Part shown: positions 6,481 to 15,746 of the stretch, in pieces | Position numbering within the stretch: the stretch's first letter is position 1 | How the letters are laid out: every line of letters begins with the position of its first letter | Source: a virus | Length of the DNA: 64,000 nucleotides | Strand: one strand, 5' to 3' | IMG/VR virus record: IMGVR_UViG_3300025131_008220 | Span: 1 to 64,000 of that record | Made by a program: the position numbers and the translations under genes | The notes under the pieces: model-generated | Databases searched by the model: none | What the model was told of the DNA's origin: nothing | Seen by the model: the letters and a program-made list of their open reading frames with translations, nothing else

Positions 6481-9078
6481 TCAAACAATATCTTTCAATT
6501 CGGATAGCTTCGTGAAGATCTTTTGGCTTTGTATGCCAATGTTATCGATAAAGACTGCGTCATCCTTCTTTAGACCTCGGATTATTACGATGTCTTCTTT
6601 TGTCGGAACTCTGCCTCCATTAATTAACTTACTCTCCCCTATCTTAGCATTGAATTGGAGGGCTGTAAGAACACCCGTCTCGTCAGAATTGGTCAGCCTC
6701 ATGTATTGAGACCCTTTTTTAGACTTACCCTTATAGTAGTCCTCGACAGTGGAAACGAAAATAACTTTCTCTCCTACTCGGCGAGAGTTGACCTCTCTTA
6801 TGCTTTGTAGGCCCGGGATGCTTTGGCTAAACACTTTTCTGAGGGAATTGGCGTGAGAGTACCCTAACAGCTTCTTTTCGTAATACCAGTTAGCTAGGCT
6901 TTCGGACTTGCTATTCTGGCTGTATATTTTTTTATAAGGTTGGTACTTCTTCTTAATAGTCTCAAACCTAGAAACTCTTATGTATACCTTGCCATCCTCA
7001 TCTTTTCTATCTACCAAACCTTTAATAATTTTAATTAAATCAAAATCATGTTTTTCTCCTAGGTTGTAAGCTATCCTCTTCTCTCTTTGTGTTAAGATAT
7101 TCCATAGCTGAGCCTCTAATACTATTTTACTTCTAGACTGAGGGAATCCTTCAAACGCTCCGGCTTGAATCAAAGCGGATAGGACTCCTATTCCAACCTT
7201 GGCTTCGCTAGCGGCTTGGAACACTTCAAACTTATTAGCAAACTCTGCTCTAAAATTGTTGAGCTTCTCAATAGTTTTATCTGATATGCCTTTTATAGAC
7301 GTTAAACCATATCTTATATTATTACCCTCAATAGAAAAATCCATTTTAGACTTAGTTATATGAGGCGGAAGGAGTTTGATATCAAATAAGCTCAGCTCCA
7401 CTTGTATTTTATTGATTTCCGATAGAGGATCTGGCTCGTGCTTGGTCATTTTAAGCAAAGATAAAAAGAATTCTTTCGGGTAGTTAAATTTTAAATAAGT
7501 TGTAATAGCTGCTAAAGCTGCATAGCAAATAGAGTGAGCTTTATTAAATGAGTAGTTAGCCGAGTCCTCTAGAACGCTCCAGAGCACATCTCCAACGTCA
7601 AGACCGCTCTTGTCTCCCATCCATTCGCTAGACAGTCTATTCTCCTCTACTTTATCTTGGATTTTCTTCTTCCACTGCCTAACTTCTTTAACTTTCTTCT
7701 TGCCGACAATGCGCCTCAAAATTTCCGCTTCATCAAGCGTGAACCCAATCTTATGAGCCATTTGCATTAGCTGTTCTTGGTATAAAGCAACTCCTCCTGT
7801 ACTTTTGAGGATTTCATCAAACAATGGATGAATAGGCTCATATACGTCGTGGTTAGTATAGTTAGCGTACTGATCAACAAACGCTAAAGCTCCCGGTCTA
7901 CCTAAGGCTAATACAGCACTAAGTTCTTCCAAGTCCTTGGGTTTAACCTCTCGGCAAACTCTGTAGTTAGTATCTGCTTCAATCTGGAAGAGACCGTGAG
8001 GAGCTTCTAGGTCTTGTAGTCTTCTGTATATACTTGGGTCATCAAGTTTAATGTCTTTGACTTCTAGCCCTACCTGCTGGCAGACATCATCAACTACTGA
8101 AACGCTGCGTAAGCCAAGTATATCTAACTTAACATTAAATAAGGAAACCCAATTCATATCATAAGAAGATACGATAGATTTGTCGCTAGTAAGTTCAACA
8201 GGACAGCTATCCTCTAACTTATCATACGAAAGTAAAATACCTGAAGCGTGAACGCTCTTATTTTTAATCAAACCTCTTAGCTTCAAAGCTATCTTGTAAG
8301 CTTCTCTATTCTCGGGTTCATCGCACCAGTCTCTAAACTCTGAGACTTCGTTATAGGTTTCCTGTAGGTCTTTAACTTGACCAAATATTTTAGGTACGTA
8401 TGAAGAAACAGTGTTCATCTCTGTTTCGCTTTTACTGGCAACAATCTTGCCACACTCTTTTATCAAGAGTTTCCCGCTTAAAGTGTTGAGAGTAAGTATT
8501 TTGGCGGTTTTGCCTTTAAACTTGGTATCTATATATTCCAGTACTTTATGTCTATTATAGTAGCAGACATCGTTATCAATATCCACCATTAGGTTTCCAT
8601 CAAGATATGTGACCCCGTCTACTACCTGTTTCTTAGCCCGAATTTTAGATATAAACCTCTCAAAAAACAGTCCGTATTTGATAGGGTCTAGGTTCGTCAC
8701 TCCCAATAAGAATAGGACAAAGCTTCCTGCTGCTGATCCACGGCCAAGCCCGATAGGAATGCCGCTCTCTTTGCAAAAGTTGATAACGTCCCAAGTAAGG
8801 AGTATGTAGTCTACGAAACCAAGATCTTCCATAGTTTTAAGCTCATGCTCGGTTCTCTCCGTGTATTTTTCTGCAAGTTCAGCGTTTAGCTCGCCGCTGA
8901 GCATTTTAGCTTCGTAGCCTTCGTAACACAAACGCCTCAGCATTTGCTTATTATCTTCTTCGTCGCCAGCTTCTAGCCTATTCCTAAGCGACTCGCTGAT
9001 TTCGAAAGATGGTAGCCTTACTCCGTGAAGGGGCAAGTTTATGTTTTCAAACTTCTTGATGAATGTATCTACTGTCAT
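6481..9078 (-). CDS. DNA polymerase III alpha-type, polymerase core (lacks PHP)
   Basis: An 865-residue replicative polymerase of family C without its PHP domain. Visible motifs are the palm GLGRGSAAGSF (about 107-117), catalytic aspartates in MVDIDND (about 165-172), HASGILLS (about 276), LYQEQLMQMA (about 431), the fingers motif FNKAHSICYAA (about 510), a helix-hairpin-helix region near 610-660, and a C-terminal OB fold (about 770-860). The alignable start falls just where the PHP domain of a normal alpha subunit would end. The PHP part is encoded separately at 9729-10529, with an exonuclease gene between. The ATG overlaps the exonuclease stop (ATGA). Confidence 0.93.
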   Translation of the reverse strand: MTVDTFIKKFENINLPLHGVRLPSFEISESLRNRLEAGDEEDNKQMLRRLCYEGYEAKMLSGELNAELAEKYTERTEHELKTMEDLGFVDYILLTWDVINFCKESGIPIGLGRGSAAGSFVLFLLGVTNLDPIKYGLFFERFISKIRAKKQVVDGVTYLDGNLMVDIDNDVCYYNRHKVLEYIDTKFKGKTAKILTLNTLSGKLLIKECGKIVASKSETEMNTVSSYVPKIFGQVKDLQETYNEVSEFRDWCDEPENREAYKIALKLRGLIKNKSVHASGILLSYDKLEDSCPVELTSDKSIVSSYDMNWVSLFNVKLDILGLRSVSVVDDVCQQVGLEVKDIKLDDPSIYRRLQDLEAPHGLFQIEADTNYRVCREVKPKDLEELSAVLALGRPGALAFVDQYANYTNHDVYEPIHPLFDEILKSTGGVALYQEQLMQMAHKIGFTLDEAEILRRIVGKKKVKEVRQWKKKIQDKVEENRLSSEWMGDKSGLDVGDVLWSVLEDSANYSFNKAHSICYAALAAITTYLKFNYPKEFFLSLLKMTKHEPDPLSEINKIQVELSLFDIKLLPPHITKSKMDFSIEGNNIRYGLTSIKGISDKTIEKLNNFRAEFANKFEVFQAASEAKVGIGVLSALIQAGAFEGFPQSRSKIVLEAQLWNILTQREKRIAYNLGEKHDFDLIKIIKGLVDRKDEDGKVYIRVSRFETIKKKYQPYKKIYSQNSKSESLANWYYEKKLLGYSHANSLRKVFSQSIPGLQSIREVNSRRVGEKVIFVSTVEDYYKGKSKKGSQYMRLTNSDETGVLTALQFNAKIGESKLINGGRVPTKEDIVIIRGLKKDDAVFIDNIGIQSQKIFTKLSELKDIV

Positions 9079-9713
9079 AGTTCAAGTGAGTATTTCAAAC
9101 GGTTCCAAACTTTTAAATTCAAATCCAAATCAACTAAGGCATTATGCAAATTAGCGTAATCGTGCTCAATGTCAAACTCTTTTCCTAGGTAAGTAAGATT
9201 GGATTTTACGCCTTTCCTTCTTGTGTTATATATTCTATATTGATATTCTGTGAAATCTTCTTCTGGCTTATATGGAATGTCCATTTTGATGCCTCGGGCT
9301 ATACAGTTTGTGTCGATAATTTTCGGTACAAGGTGCTTATAGTCTTTACCCGCTAACTTGTAAAGCTCCTTTATTAAATAAATATCAAAACCAAGTATGT
9401 TGTGCCCAACAATATAATCAGCCTCGTCCAACCATTTCTGTATAGTTGGCAAGGTTTGTTTAGCTGTCTTGCCATTCTTTTGAACAAAGTCATCGTCGTA
9501 TCGGGTTATTCTCGCCGCGTCTTCGCTAATCTTGAAGTCCGTGTCCCATTTAATGTAGTAATCTTTTTCGTCTAGCTTCCTCGTGCCGTCCGTCTTAATC
9601 ATTGATACTTGCCAAGCTACATTGTGGCAGAAACTAAGGCACAGGTTGTAGGTCTCGCAGTCAATGAAGACTACCTTCTTATCTTTTCTGAATCTGAGTA
9701 AATGTTCGTCCAT
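9075..9713 (-). CDS. DnaQ-like DEDDh 3'-5' exonuclease
   Basis: A 212-residue proofreading-type exonuclease. Exo I is FIDCETYN (D18, E20), Exo II is GHNILGFDI (about 105), and Exo III is HNALVDLD (H190, D195), giving the DEDDh set. It sits between the PHP and polymerase pieces of DNA polymerase III. The most likely role is proofreading for that polymerase, as epsilon does for alpha in bacteria. Start ATG 9713 is 15 bases after the PHP ORF stop. Confidence 0.9.
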   Translation of the reverse strand: MDEHLLRFRKDKKVVFIDCETYNLCLSFCHNVAWQVSMIKTDGTRKLDEKDYYIKWDTDFKISEDAARITRYDDDFVQKNGKTAKQTLPTIQKWLDEADYIVGHNILGFDIYLIKELYKLAGKDYKHLVPKIIDTNCIARGIKMDIPYKPEEDFTEYQYRIYNTRRKGVKSNLTYLGKEFDIEHDYANLHNALVDLDLNLKVWNRLKYSLEL

Positions 9714-9728
9714 ATCTATAGTCCACTG

Positions 9729-10529
9729 TTAGGATACCTCTTTCGCGGATTTTTTTTTGGTTTTTCCGATTTTTTCTTGCTCTTGCCAGCTTTCAAAACT
9801 GAATTCATCTGAGCACAGGTGGTCAAACTTAGGGTTTTCTAAAGTTGTCCTCTTATTTATGCACTTGAAAGTTAGGTATGCTTTGAAGTCTTTTTTGTCC
9901 TCATAATATATAGACTTCACTGGTAGTGTGTTAAATTTATTTTCCTTGCAGTAGTTGCGCACTTTTTCTCTTACTAAATAATCAAAAGGCAGGTCGTTGT
10001 CTTCTAGAAAAAAGACCGGTTTAGTAAACTTGAAATCGGGCAGGCATACGGAAAAGGTAGTCGTATTTTTAAACAAGAAAGAGTCATAAAAGGGGATACA
10101 GAGCTGCAAGTCCTTATCGTTCCAAAAGCTGGACACTTTGTTTAAGTCTGTTCTGGGCTGATAGTAAAAGCCATCACAAGCCGCAGCACTGGATATTCTT
10201 ATCAATCTTTTGTATCCTTGAAGATTCCTAGCTAAGACGACATACTTACACTCCTTATCTAAGGATTCCTTTGTTTTGTCTTCGGCATTTTCGCAGATGT
10301 TTAACCTGAGACCAAAGACTAATTTTATGTTGTTCTCTTCGCAGTTTTTAAAAGCTTCTAGAAATCCGTTCATGCTATCTTCGACTAAGAACACGGTCTT
10401 CATTTTATTCCTCTTGGCTATCTCTATAATAGAAGAAGGGTTGTCAGGTTTCTTCTCTTCTTGGTCTTCTAGAGTCAAGATAGACTTACCTATGCTGTAG
10501 TGAGATTTAAATAAAGGAATAGACTTCAT
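9729..10529 (-). CDS. DNA polymerase III alpha PHP-domain protein (split N-terminus)
   Basis: A 266-residue protein equivalent to the PHP domain at the N-terminus of DNA polymerase III alpha: FKSHYSIGKSILT (the metal-site motif, with S where HxH is usual), VFLVEDSMNGFLEAF, KLVFGLRLNI, and VLARNLQGYKRLIRISS...YYQPR. Several metal ligands of an active PHP site look replaced (for example the first HxH is reduced to SH), so it may be structural. It ends with a Lys-rich tail. The polymerase core is two genes downstream. Probably the two proteins assemble into one polymerase. Confidence 0.85.
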   Translation of the reverse strand: MKSIPLFKSHYSIGKSILTLEDQEEKKPDNPSSIIEIAKRNKMKTVFLVEDSMNGFLEAFKNCEENNIKLVFGLRLNICENAEDKTKESLDKECKYVVLARNLQGYKRLIRISSAAACDGFYYQPRTDLNKVSSFWNDKDLQLCIPFYDSFLFKNTTTFSVCLPDFKFTKPVFFLEDNDLPFDYLVREKVRNYCKENKFNTLPVKSIYYEDKKDFKAYLTFKCINKRTTLENPKFDHLCSDEFSFESWQEQEKIGKTKKKSAKEVS

Positions 10530-10533
10530 CTTA

Positions 10534-11535
10534 TTAGGTGGCGCAACTTATTTTATGTACAAAGTAATCATTTAGTCTCTTACTCTCTTCTACGTTACGT
10601 TTTTTCTTTTCGTCGAGGAGATTTTCTCTCCAATTAAAAAACTTAGACACTTTCCCATGAAACATCCAGAATTTTTTAAGTTGGGACTCCCCATTCCAAT
10701 TAATTACTAATGGAGGGCCAGACTCTGTGTTTTCTAAATCATAGAAAAAGCGATCTATCTTTTCAACTGAATCAAGCTGGTCTCCATTGTTAATATGGAT
10801 TGCTCGCTCATTATTAAAAAACTCTTTGTATTTGTATTTCCAAAGAAGTACGTTTATTACGGACTCGTCACCAAAAAACTCGTTCTGGTTTCTAAACATC
10901 GCTTCGCTCGCTAAGATTCTAGCGGTTTCTTCCCAAAAATGTCTGGAATTTTTATTATAGTAAAAGAAGCATGACGTTTTGTAATGGTCTCTTTCGTAGC
11001 CTCCGTGAGTAAGACCCAACTCCCTAAGTAGCCACCATTCCAAAGTCCTTGTTTCGTCGTAGCCTTCTTCCCCTGTTATTGAGTCTCTAGTGAAGGGGCT
11101 ACCTTTTCCTCCGTACATCATATATTCCCAGTGGTATCTTGATAGTATGGGGTGGTCTACCTTCATGTTTTGAGCTGTTGAGAAAATGTTGTCTATGTTT
11201 TTAGTCGGGAACGTGTCTACATCTAAATATACAAACTCATCATAATGTGTATTTAGTGACTCACAAACGGCGGAGGCTTTCATAAAGCAGGAATACATTG
11301 TTTTATCCCAGTTGTTCTTAATCAAGTCGTTCTTGCCCGTAGCTTGGTATTCGAGTAAGTTGTAATCATTTATTCTCTCCCAAGTAACATTCTTAAAAGT
11401 TTCAGTGGGTAGAAAGTTGATAGTGTAGGCTATTACTTTGTGTTCCGAGAACTTATCTAGCAAAACAATAGCGTTTCTCATCAAGTAGTAATACTTTTCG
11501 TCGCAAAATAATATGTAGCACTTCTTACCGTCCAT
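10534..11535 (-). CDS. Glycosyltransferase, GT-A fold (GT8-like)
   Basis: About 333 residues. The N-terminal Rossmann-like strand (KKCYILFCDEKYYYLMRNA) and a DxD motif in FVYLDVDTFPT mark a nucleotide-sugar-dependent GT-A enzyme. NEFFGDESVINVLLW later in the sequence is typical of the acceptor-side region. The frame is open to a TTG at 11595, but a promoter at 11546-11574 lies inside that extension and the ATG at 11535 is 10 bases after its -10 box, so I used 11535. It sits among replication genes; its acceptor is unknown (DNA base, virion or host glycan). Confidence 0.75.
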   Translation of the reverse strand: MDGKKCYILFCDEKYYYLMRNAIVLLDKFSEHKVIAYTINFLPTETFKNVTWERINDYNLLEYQATGKNDLIKNNWDKTMYSCFMKASAVCESLNTHYDEFVYLDVDTFPTKNIDNIFSTAQNMKVDHPILSRYHWEYMMYGGKGSPFTRDSITGEEGYDETRTLEWWLLRELGLTHGGYERDHYKTSCFFYYNKNSRHFWEETARILASEAMFRNQNEFFGDESVINVLLWKYKYKEFFNNERAIHINNGDQLDSVEKIDRFFYDLENTESGPPLVINWNGESQLKKFWMFHGKVSKFFNWRENLLDEKKKRNVEESKRLNDYFVHKISCAT

Positions 11536-11545
11536 GTCTCTCTTA

Positions 11546-11574
11546 AGGATACCTTGGACTAAGGAAGAAGTCAA
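11546..11574 (-). promoter_or_regulatory. Sigma-70-type promoter (TTGACT-17-TATCCT)
   Basis: TTGACT (11574-11569), 17-bp spacer, TATCCT (11551-11546), located directly after the stop of the RecB-like nuclease gene. The ATG at 11535 follows the -10 by 10 bases. Confidence 0.55.
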
Positions 11575-11575
11575 G

Positions 11576-12553
11576 TTAAAACCCAGAAAAATCAAACACT
11601 GGCTTATTTTCTAACTGAGGAGAGTTGTTCCAAGCTGGGCAGCCTTCGTATTGTTTCATTACTATCTCTTGGCCTTTTCCTGCTTTAAGTTCAGCTTTCG
11701 TATGTGCTCCTTTTAATATTTTTTGTGAACGTTTATCTACTAGGGCGTAGAATTCGAAAGGTTTCCTTACTGGGCATATCCATTTTCCGGGCTTATCGCT
11801 TCCGCAAAGCCATCTGTATTTGTAGCCGTTTTTAGCCATGTTCTCTAGGGCTTTATCTTCATCATAATCGGAAAGCAGTTCGGCAAGTTCCGTAAGAAAC
11901 ATCTCAAACCCTTCTAGCTCATCTTCGGTTAACTTAGGAACGGCCTGCTCTGGGGAATCAGGAAACCTGAGAAAAAGGAATTTGATATTAGGTATCATCC
12001 CGTCGCTTTTGAGAGTGGCTAAGGAATACATTAGAGCTTGGTAGTTTGCTTCTATTTCTTCTTTATTAAATTTAGATTTACTGCTCTTATAGTCCCAAAT
12101 ATCTATTTTATTTTTATAAAAAGCTTTTTTATCAATGAAGCCGTTAATAATGAAATTTTCTCCTTCTATTTCAAAGTGTTCTTCCTCTTTTAAGTCTTTG
12201 CTTCCTTTGCAGTAAAAGTTATGGTTAAAGCCCACATAGAGCATCTGATATATTAAAGCTAGATTCTCTTTATCGTTAACGTTAAGTCTCTTAGCATGCT
12301 TTGTCAACAATCTGCTTAAAGGCCCGCATCTAAGTATCGCCGTTGGGCTTTTCTTTAGTTTATCAAAATATTTCTTTTTATGTTTTGGGTTGAGCAACAG
12401 TTCGAATATTAGGTGAACAATTGTTCCCCTTGATGCTCCGTCGTTGGATGTATCGGGCGTTTTAAGAAAATATTTCGAATAAAATAGCCAGCTACACGTA
12501 TCTAGAGTTTTAATCTTGCTTGCGCTAAGACGTACTTTTTCTTTTTTAGACAT
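11576..12553 (-). CDS. PD-(D/E)XK nuclease, RecB/Cas4-like
   Basis: A 325-residue nuclease of the PDDEXK_1 group. LSASKIKTLDTCSWLFYSKY is the N-terminal RecB/Cas4 motif, RGTIVHLIFELLL follows, then the catalytic core NGFIDKK...IDIWDYKSSKS (D and K) and a downstream ANYQALMYSLA (Q-motif). Cysteines at the N- and C-terminal parts could hold an Fe-S cluster but do not form an obvious four-Cys set. It overlaps the primase by 8 bases. A role in DNA end processing with the RecA-like and annealing proteins is likely. Confidence 0.85.
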   Translation of the reverse strand: MSKKEKVRLSASKIKTLDTCSWLFYSKYFLKTPDTSNDGASRGTIVHLIFELLLNPKHKKKYFDKLKKSPTAILRCGPLSRLLTKHAKRLNVNDKENLALIYQMLYVGFNHNFYCKGSKDLKEEEHFEIEGENFIINGFIDKKAFYKNKIDIWDYKSSKSKFNKEEIEANYQALMYSLATLKSDGMIPNIKFLFLRFPDSPEQAVPKLTEDELEGFEMFLTELAELLSDYDEDKALENMAKNGYKYRWLCGSDKPGKWICPVRKPFEFYALVDKRSQKILKGAHTKAELKAGKGQEIVMKQYEGCPAWNNSPQLENKPVFDFSGF

Positions 12554-13490
12554 TAAAAAAATTTTTTAAAAGTGTGGGTTCTTTAAGATGCATTTCGTTG
12601 AAATCGTTATGCCCTTGCGGTAGTTTTATTGTTATCTGATCTTCGTCGAAGAATTGCAAAAGCTTTTTTCTGGCTCCGTAAGCTGCTTTATTTCCTGCGT
12701 TGTTCTCCCCAGAGTCATTGTTGAAAGACACGAAAACTTTGTCTGGGTCAAGTCGTGTGAGCAGGCTCATTGTATCTGGGGACAAGCTGACCCCAAAGGT
12801 CACTATACAATTTTTTATGCCATGCTCCCAAAGAGACAACATATCCCCTATGCTTTCGACTAATATAGCCTGCTTGCTGCTTCTAATAAAATCATGGTTG
12901 ACTATTAGAGGAAACCTCCATCTAGACTTGTCTCCAATGAGTTTCCATTTAGGCCTATAGAACTTGGCGTCTTGTCCTTGTTCCGGCTTTAGGTCTCTAC
13001 CGGCAAAGCCTATTATTTGCTTCTTATGGTTAAAGATGGGGAAAACGTAACGATGAGCCATCTTGCCGGAACGAGTTATCCCGCCTTCAAAGATTTTAAT
13101 CGTGTCGCTAGATATGCCTCGGTTATTCCAGTAAGAGTCATCTGGTAAAAGTTTGTGAAGTAGTTCGTTTTTAAAAATTTTAGTCTGAGTTACTTTAGGC
13201 TCTATTTTCCTAGCCTCAAAATTGGGGTTTACTCCTTTATTAATCAGCCACTTGGTAGTATCCTCTTTTGATTTGAGTCTTAATGTTAGTCGTACTAAAT
13301 CTTCTAGCGTTCCTCCTATGTCTGCCCTAAAGTCTTTCCAAACGCCATCAGACTTTCTTATACTAAGAACCGTACTGCTGCTAGAGTCCCTATATAGGGG
13401 CTTGGCTCTAAAATACTTACCTTGATCACTTAGGCTGTAACCCATTTCGGTTAGTATATCGCTTATTTGGTCAGGATCTAAAGTCGTCAT
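12546..13490 (-). CDS. DnaG-type primase (Toprim domain)
   Basis: About 314 residues. The N-terminal half (YFRAKPLYRDSSSSTVLSI, VWKDFRADIGGTLEDLV) resembles a CHC2 primase zinc domain but lacks its cysteines. The catalytic core has RYVFPIFNHKKQIIGFAGRDL, and the Toprim part has AILVESIGDMLSLWEHG (Glu) and VFVSFNNDSGENNAGNKAA (in place of DxD). Primases make RNA primers at the fork; the neighbouring helicase is its natural partner. The frame opens at GTG 13505, but ATG 13490, just after the previous stop, is preferred. Confidence 0.85.
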   Translation of the reverse strand: MTTLDPDQISDILTEMGYSLSDQGKYFRAKPLYRDSSSSTVLSIRKSDGVWKDFRADIGGTLEDLVRLTLRLKSKEDTTKWLINKGVNPNFEARKIEPKVTQTKIFKNELLHKLLPDDSYWNNRGISSDTIKIFEGGITRSGKMAHRYVFPIFNHKKQIIGFAGRDLKPEQGQDAKFYRPKWKLIGDKSRWRFPLIVNHDFIRSSKQAILVESIGDMLSLWEHGIKNCIVTFGVSLSPDTMSLLTRLDPDKVFVSFNNDSGENNAGNKAAYGARKKLLQFFDEDQITIKLPQGHNDFNEMHLKEPTLLKNFFNV

Positions 13491-13495
13491 ATTTT

Positions 13496-14248
13496 TTAAG
13501 GACACTCAAGTACAGCGTTTGAGTTTCCGTATTCAAGGCAGAATTCTTTTAATTTTTCTGCTTCCTCTTGAGAAACCTTAAACCATTCATGTCTCCAGTT
13601 GAGCTTTCTCTGGTACAGTCTGTTGTGAATCAAGTTCTCAGGCGTACTGGTCATAAACTCAAATTGAATACATGGATTAGCGCACGAGAGTTGTTGGTAT
13701 CTCTTTATGCAGTTGTTACTCTTGCCTACCTTACAGAGATCGGAGCCTTTCTGCCTAAGGAAGTATGAAAACTCTTTAAACTTCACAATGCTCTTACTAC
13801 TCTCCATAAATTCCCATTTTATATCTCCTTCTTTGAAGGGTCCATCGATCGTCCCCCATATGCCATGTATCGAGTAACACTCTCCTCTATCGAGAGATGC
13901 CATGTCTTCTTCAGAGACCACCAGCCCATTTATGTCGCCTTTTTGAATAAATTGCGGAACCGAAAATCCTGTATACGTTGCTCTTTCCCCAGCCGCACTT
14001 GTCTTTACGCTTTCAATCACGTGCTCTACGCCAAACTTTGCTATGAGCGAAGCATATAGTTTTTTTATTTTTTTTATTTGTGCGTTATATAATTCATATC
14101 CATCATCTGGAAAAACAGATTTATATATCTGCTCCAATGCGCGATGCCGCCGATAACAAGAATCATAAGAACCGGGCAAATCTGTGCGGTCAACCTTGAA
14201 TCCGTCTTCAGTAAATAAATCAGCATAGAGCTTATGTGCGTTTATCAT
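13496..14248 (-). CDS. GIY-YIG-like (T5orf172/MUG113) domain protein
   Basis: A 250-residue protein. The C-terminal part, FSYFLRQKGSDLCKVGKSNN, then IKRYQQLSCANP and ENLIHNRLYQRKLNWRHEWFKVS, matches the T5orf172/MUG113 branch of the GIY-YIG fold. The tyrosine, arginine/lysine and glutamate-like positions can be followed, with HEWF at the expected metal side. The N-terminal 150 residues are unfamiliar. The ATG overlaps the helicase stop (ATGA). It may be a homing-type nuclease lodged between helicase and primase, or a replication-associated nuclease. Confidence 0.65.
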   Translation of the reverse strand: MINAHKLYADLFTEDGFKVDRTDLPGSYDSCYRRHRALEQIYKSVFPDDGYELYNAQIKKIKKLYASLIAKFGVEHVIESVKTSAAGERATYTGFSVPQFIQKGDINGLVVSEEDMASLDRGECYSIHGIWGTIDGPFKEGDIKWEFMESSKSIVKFKEFSYFLRQKGSDLCKVGKSNNCIKRYQQLSCANPCIQFEFMTSTPENLIHNRLYQRKLNWRHEWFKVSQEEAEKLKEFCLEYGNSNAVLECP

Positions 14249-15708
14249 AAAAGCTCTTCCCTTCCTTGCTCTTGGTCTTCTAGTGTCCCTTGTAGGGCTC
14301 GATTCTCAATTATGTCTTGTAATGTGCCGTTCTCGGAAACCCTAAAGTTATCTATATTATAATTTATAAAATTAGGAACGTACTTATATCTGTTGCCTTC
14401 TGCTACCCGCACTAAGTCGTGATGCCCTTGAGCGTCCCTACCTTGGAACCGCGTCGCTAACGGAATAAGTTTGTGTGTTCCATACTCTTGTCCTTCTTGA
14501 GAAATCTCTTCTGGAGTCTTCCTTCTGAAGATAGCAACAAAAGACGCGAACCATTGCAGTCTGTCCGACTGGGCAATTGCGCTACTGTCGTCTACCCCGC
14601 TCTCTGCTTGTCTGTTAAGCTGGCAGGCTGTCAGTATGGGTATGTCTAGTTCTAGGGTAAGCTCTTTAAGGGAATTTACTTTCTCTCCTATTAGCTCGTA
14701 CTCTTTCTTGTTGTAGTCTTTTTCTCCTGTTAGCTTAATGTAGTCATAAACAACAACACAGTTATTTCCTCTTCCTACTTGCGAATAATACCAACGCCTT
14801 ATTATGGAGCATATTTCTTCAGTTGGTTTACCTGCAACTGTCATATGTTGAATTTTTTCTTTTGCTAGGGCGAGTCTGGCTTTATTGTCATTGAACTTCT
14901 TTACCATTTCGTCGTTCTTCTTCCACATACCTGTCTCTAGGTACCAGACTGGTATCCCTGTTACTGAGGAAGCGATTCTGAACTGAACATCAACTGTCGC
15001 CATCTCTGTGTCTAATATTAAGGCAGGGCAGTCGTTAAGCACGGACATTCCTGTCGCAAGATGAGATAGAACCGTAGACTTACCATGTTTGGGCCTACTG
15101 ACCCAAGCATAGATGTTTCCCTTTCTTATTCCCCCAAACATCCTGTCAAAATTTCTATATGGAGTCTTTAGCCCCATTTCTTCCTTGGGATCATTTGCCC
15201 TTTCTTGTATAAGGTCCTCTATTCCGTGAAACAAATCCTCCGGCTCGTTGAGTTTAGAGTAGTTTTGTATCTTTTCATTATAGATTTGGTCTGCTTCGGA
15301 AATTATTGAGTCAGCGTCTCTGTGGCCATTTGTTTTAACAAAACCTTTTAATTTGTCTGCTGTCTCATCTATGTCCCGCCTTATCCTTATTTTACATAAC
15401 TCTTGGCACGCCTCTATGACGGCTGGTTTTTTGATTTGAGTAAAGGATATGTCCTCTATGTAGTTAAAAATGTCTACCTCACTTTTGAAGGAGACCCCTA
15501 GGTTTTTAATTTGATGCGCTAAAAGCGTTTTATCTAGCTTTTTGCCAGAAGAGAGGATGTCTTTTATTGTTGAGTAGATGATGTAGTGCTCTTTAGACAC
15601 AAAGTCTGAGGAGTTAATAAACCTGTCTACATCAAAAAAGACGTCTGGGTATTTAATTAAGCCACCCAAAACGTGCCTTTCTATTTTAAGAGAAGAAATG
15701 TTAGACAT
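14245..15708 (-). CDS. DnaB-like replicative helicase
   Basis: A 487-residue hexameric helicase. The N-terminal domain ERHVLGGLIKYPDVF...DF.S..HYIIYSTIKDI is DnaB-like. The RecA-like ATPase has Walker A SRPKHGKST (about 204-212), a Walker B near VVVYDYIKL, and the H3-type LTACQLNRQ followed by SDRLQWFA. It unwinds DNA at the fork and normally partners the primase encoded two genes downstream. Promoter 15718-15746 puts the transcription start about 3 bases before the ATG. Confidence 0.93.
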   Translation of the reverse strand: MSNISSLKIERHVLGGLIKYPDVFFDVDRFINSSDFVSKEHYIIYSTIKDILSSGKKLDKTLLAHQIKNLGVSFKSEVDIFNYIEDISFTQIKKPAVIEACQELCKIRIRRDIDETADKLKGFVKTNGHRDADSIISEADQIYNEKIQNYSKLNEPEDLFHGIEDLIQERANDPKEEMGLKTPYRNFDRMFGGIRKGNIYAWVSRPKHGKSTVLSHLATGMSVLNDCPALILDTEMATVDVQFRIASSVTGIPVWYLETGMWKKNDEMVKKFNDNKARLALAKEKIQHMTVAGKPTEEICSIIRRWYYSQVGRGNNCVVVYDYIKLTGEKDYNKKEYELIGEKVNSLKELTLELDIPILTACQLNRQAESGVDDSSAIAQSDRLQWFASFVAIFRRKTPEEISQEGQEYGTHKLIPLATRFQGRDAQGHHDLVRVAEGNRYKYVPNFINYNIDNFRVSENGTLQDIIENRALQGTLEDQEQGREELL

Positions 15709-15717
15709 TCAATTCAA

Positions 15718-15746
15718 AGTTTAACCTAAACTTGAAAAGAAATCAA
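15718..15746 (-). promoter_or_regulatory. Sigma-70-type promoter (TTGATT-17-TAAACT)
   Basis: TTGATT (15746-15741), 17-bp spacer and TAAACT (15723-15718). Nine bases separate the -10 from the helicase ATG at 15708. The -35 overlaps the stop codon of the preceding gene. Confidence 0.5.
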
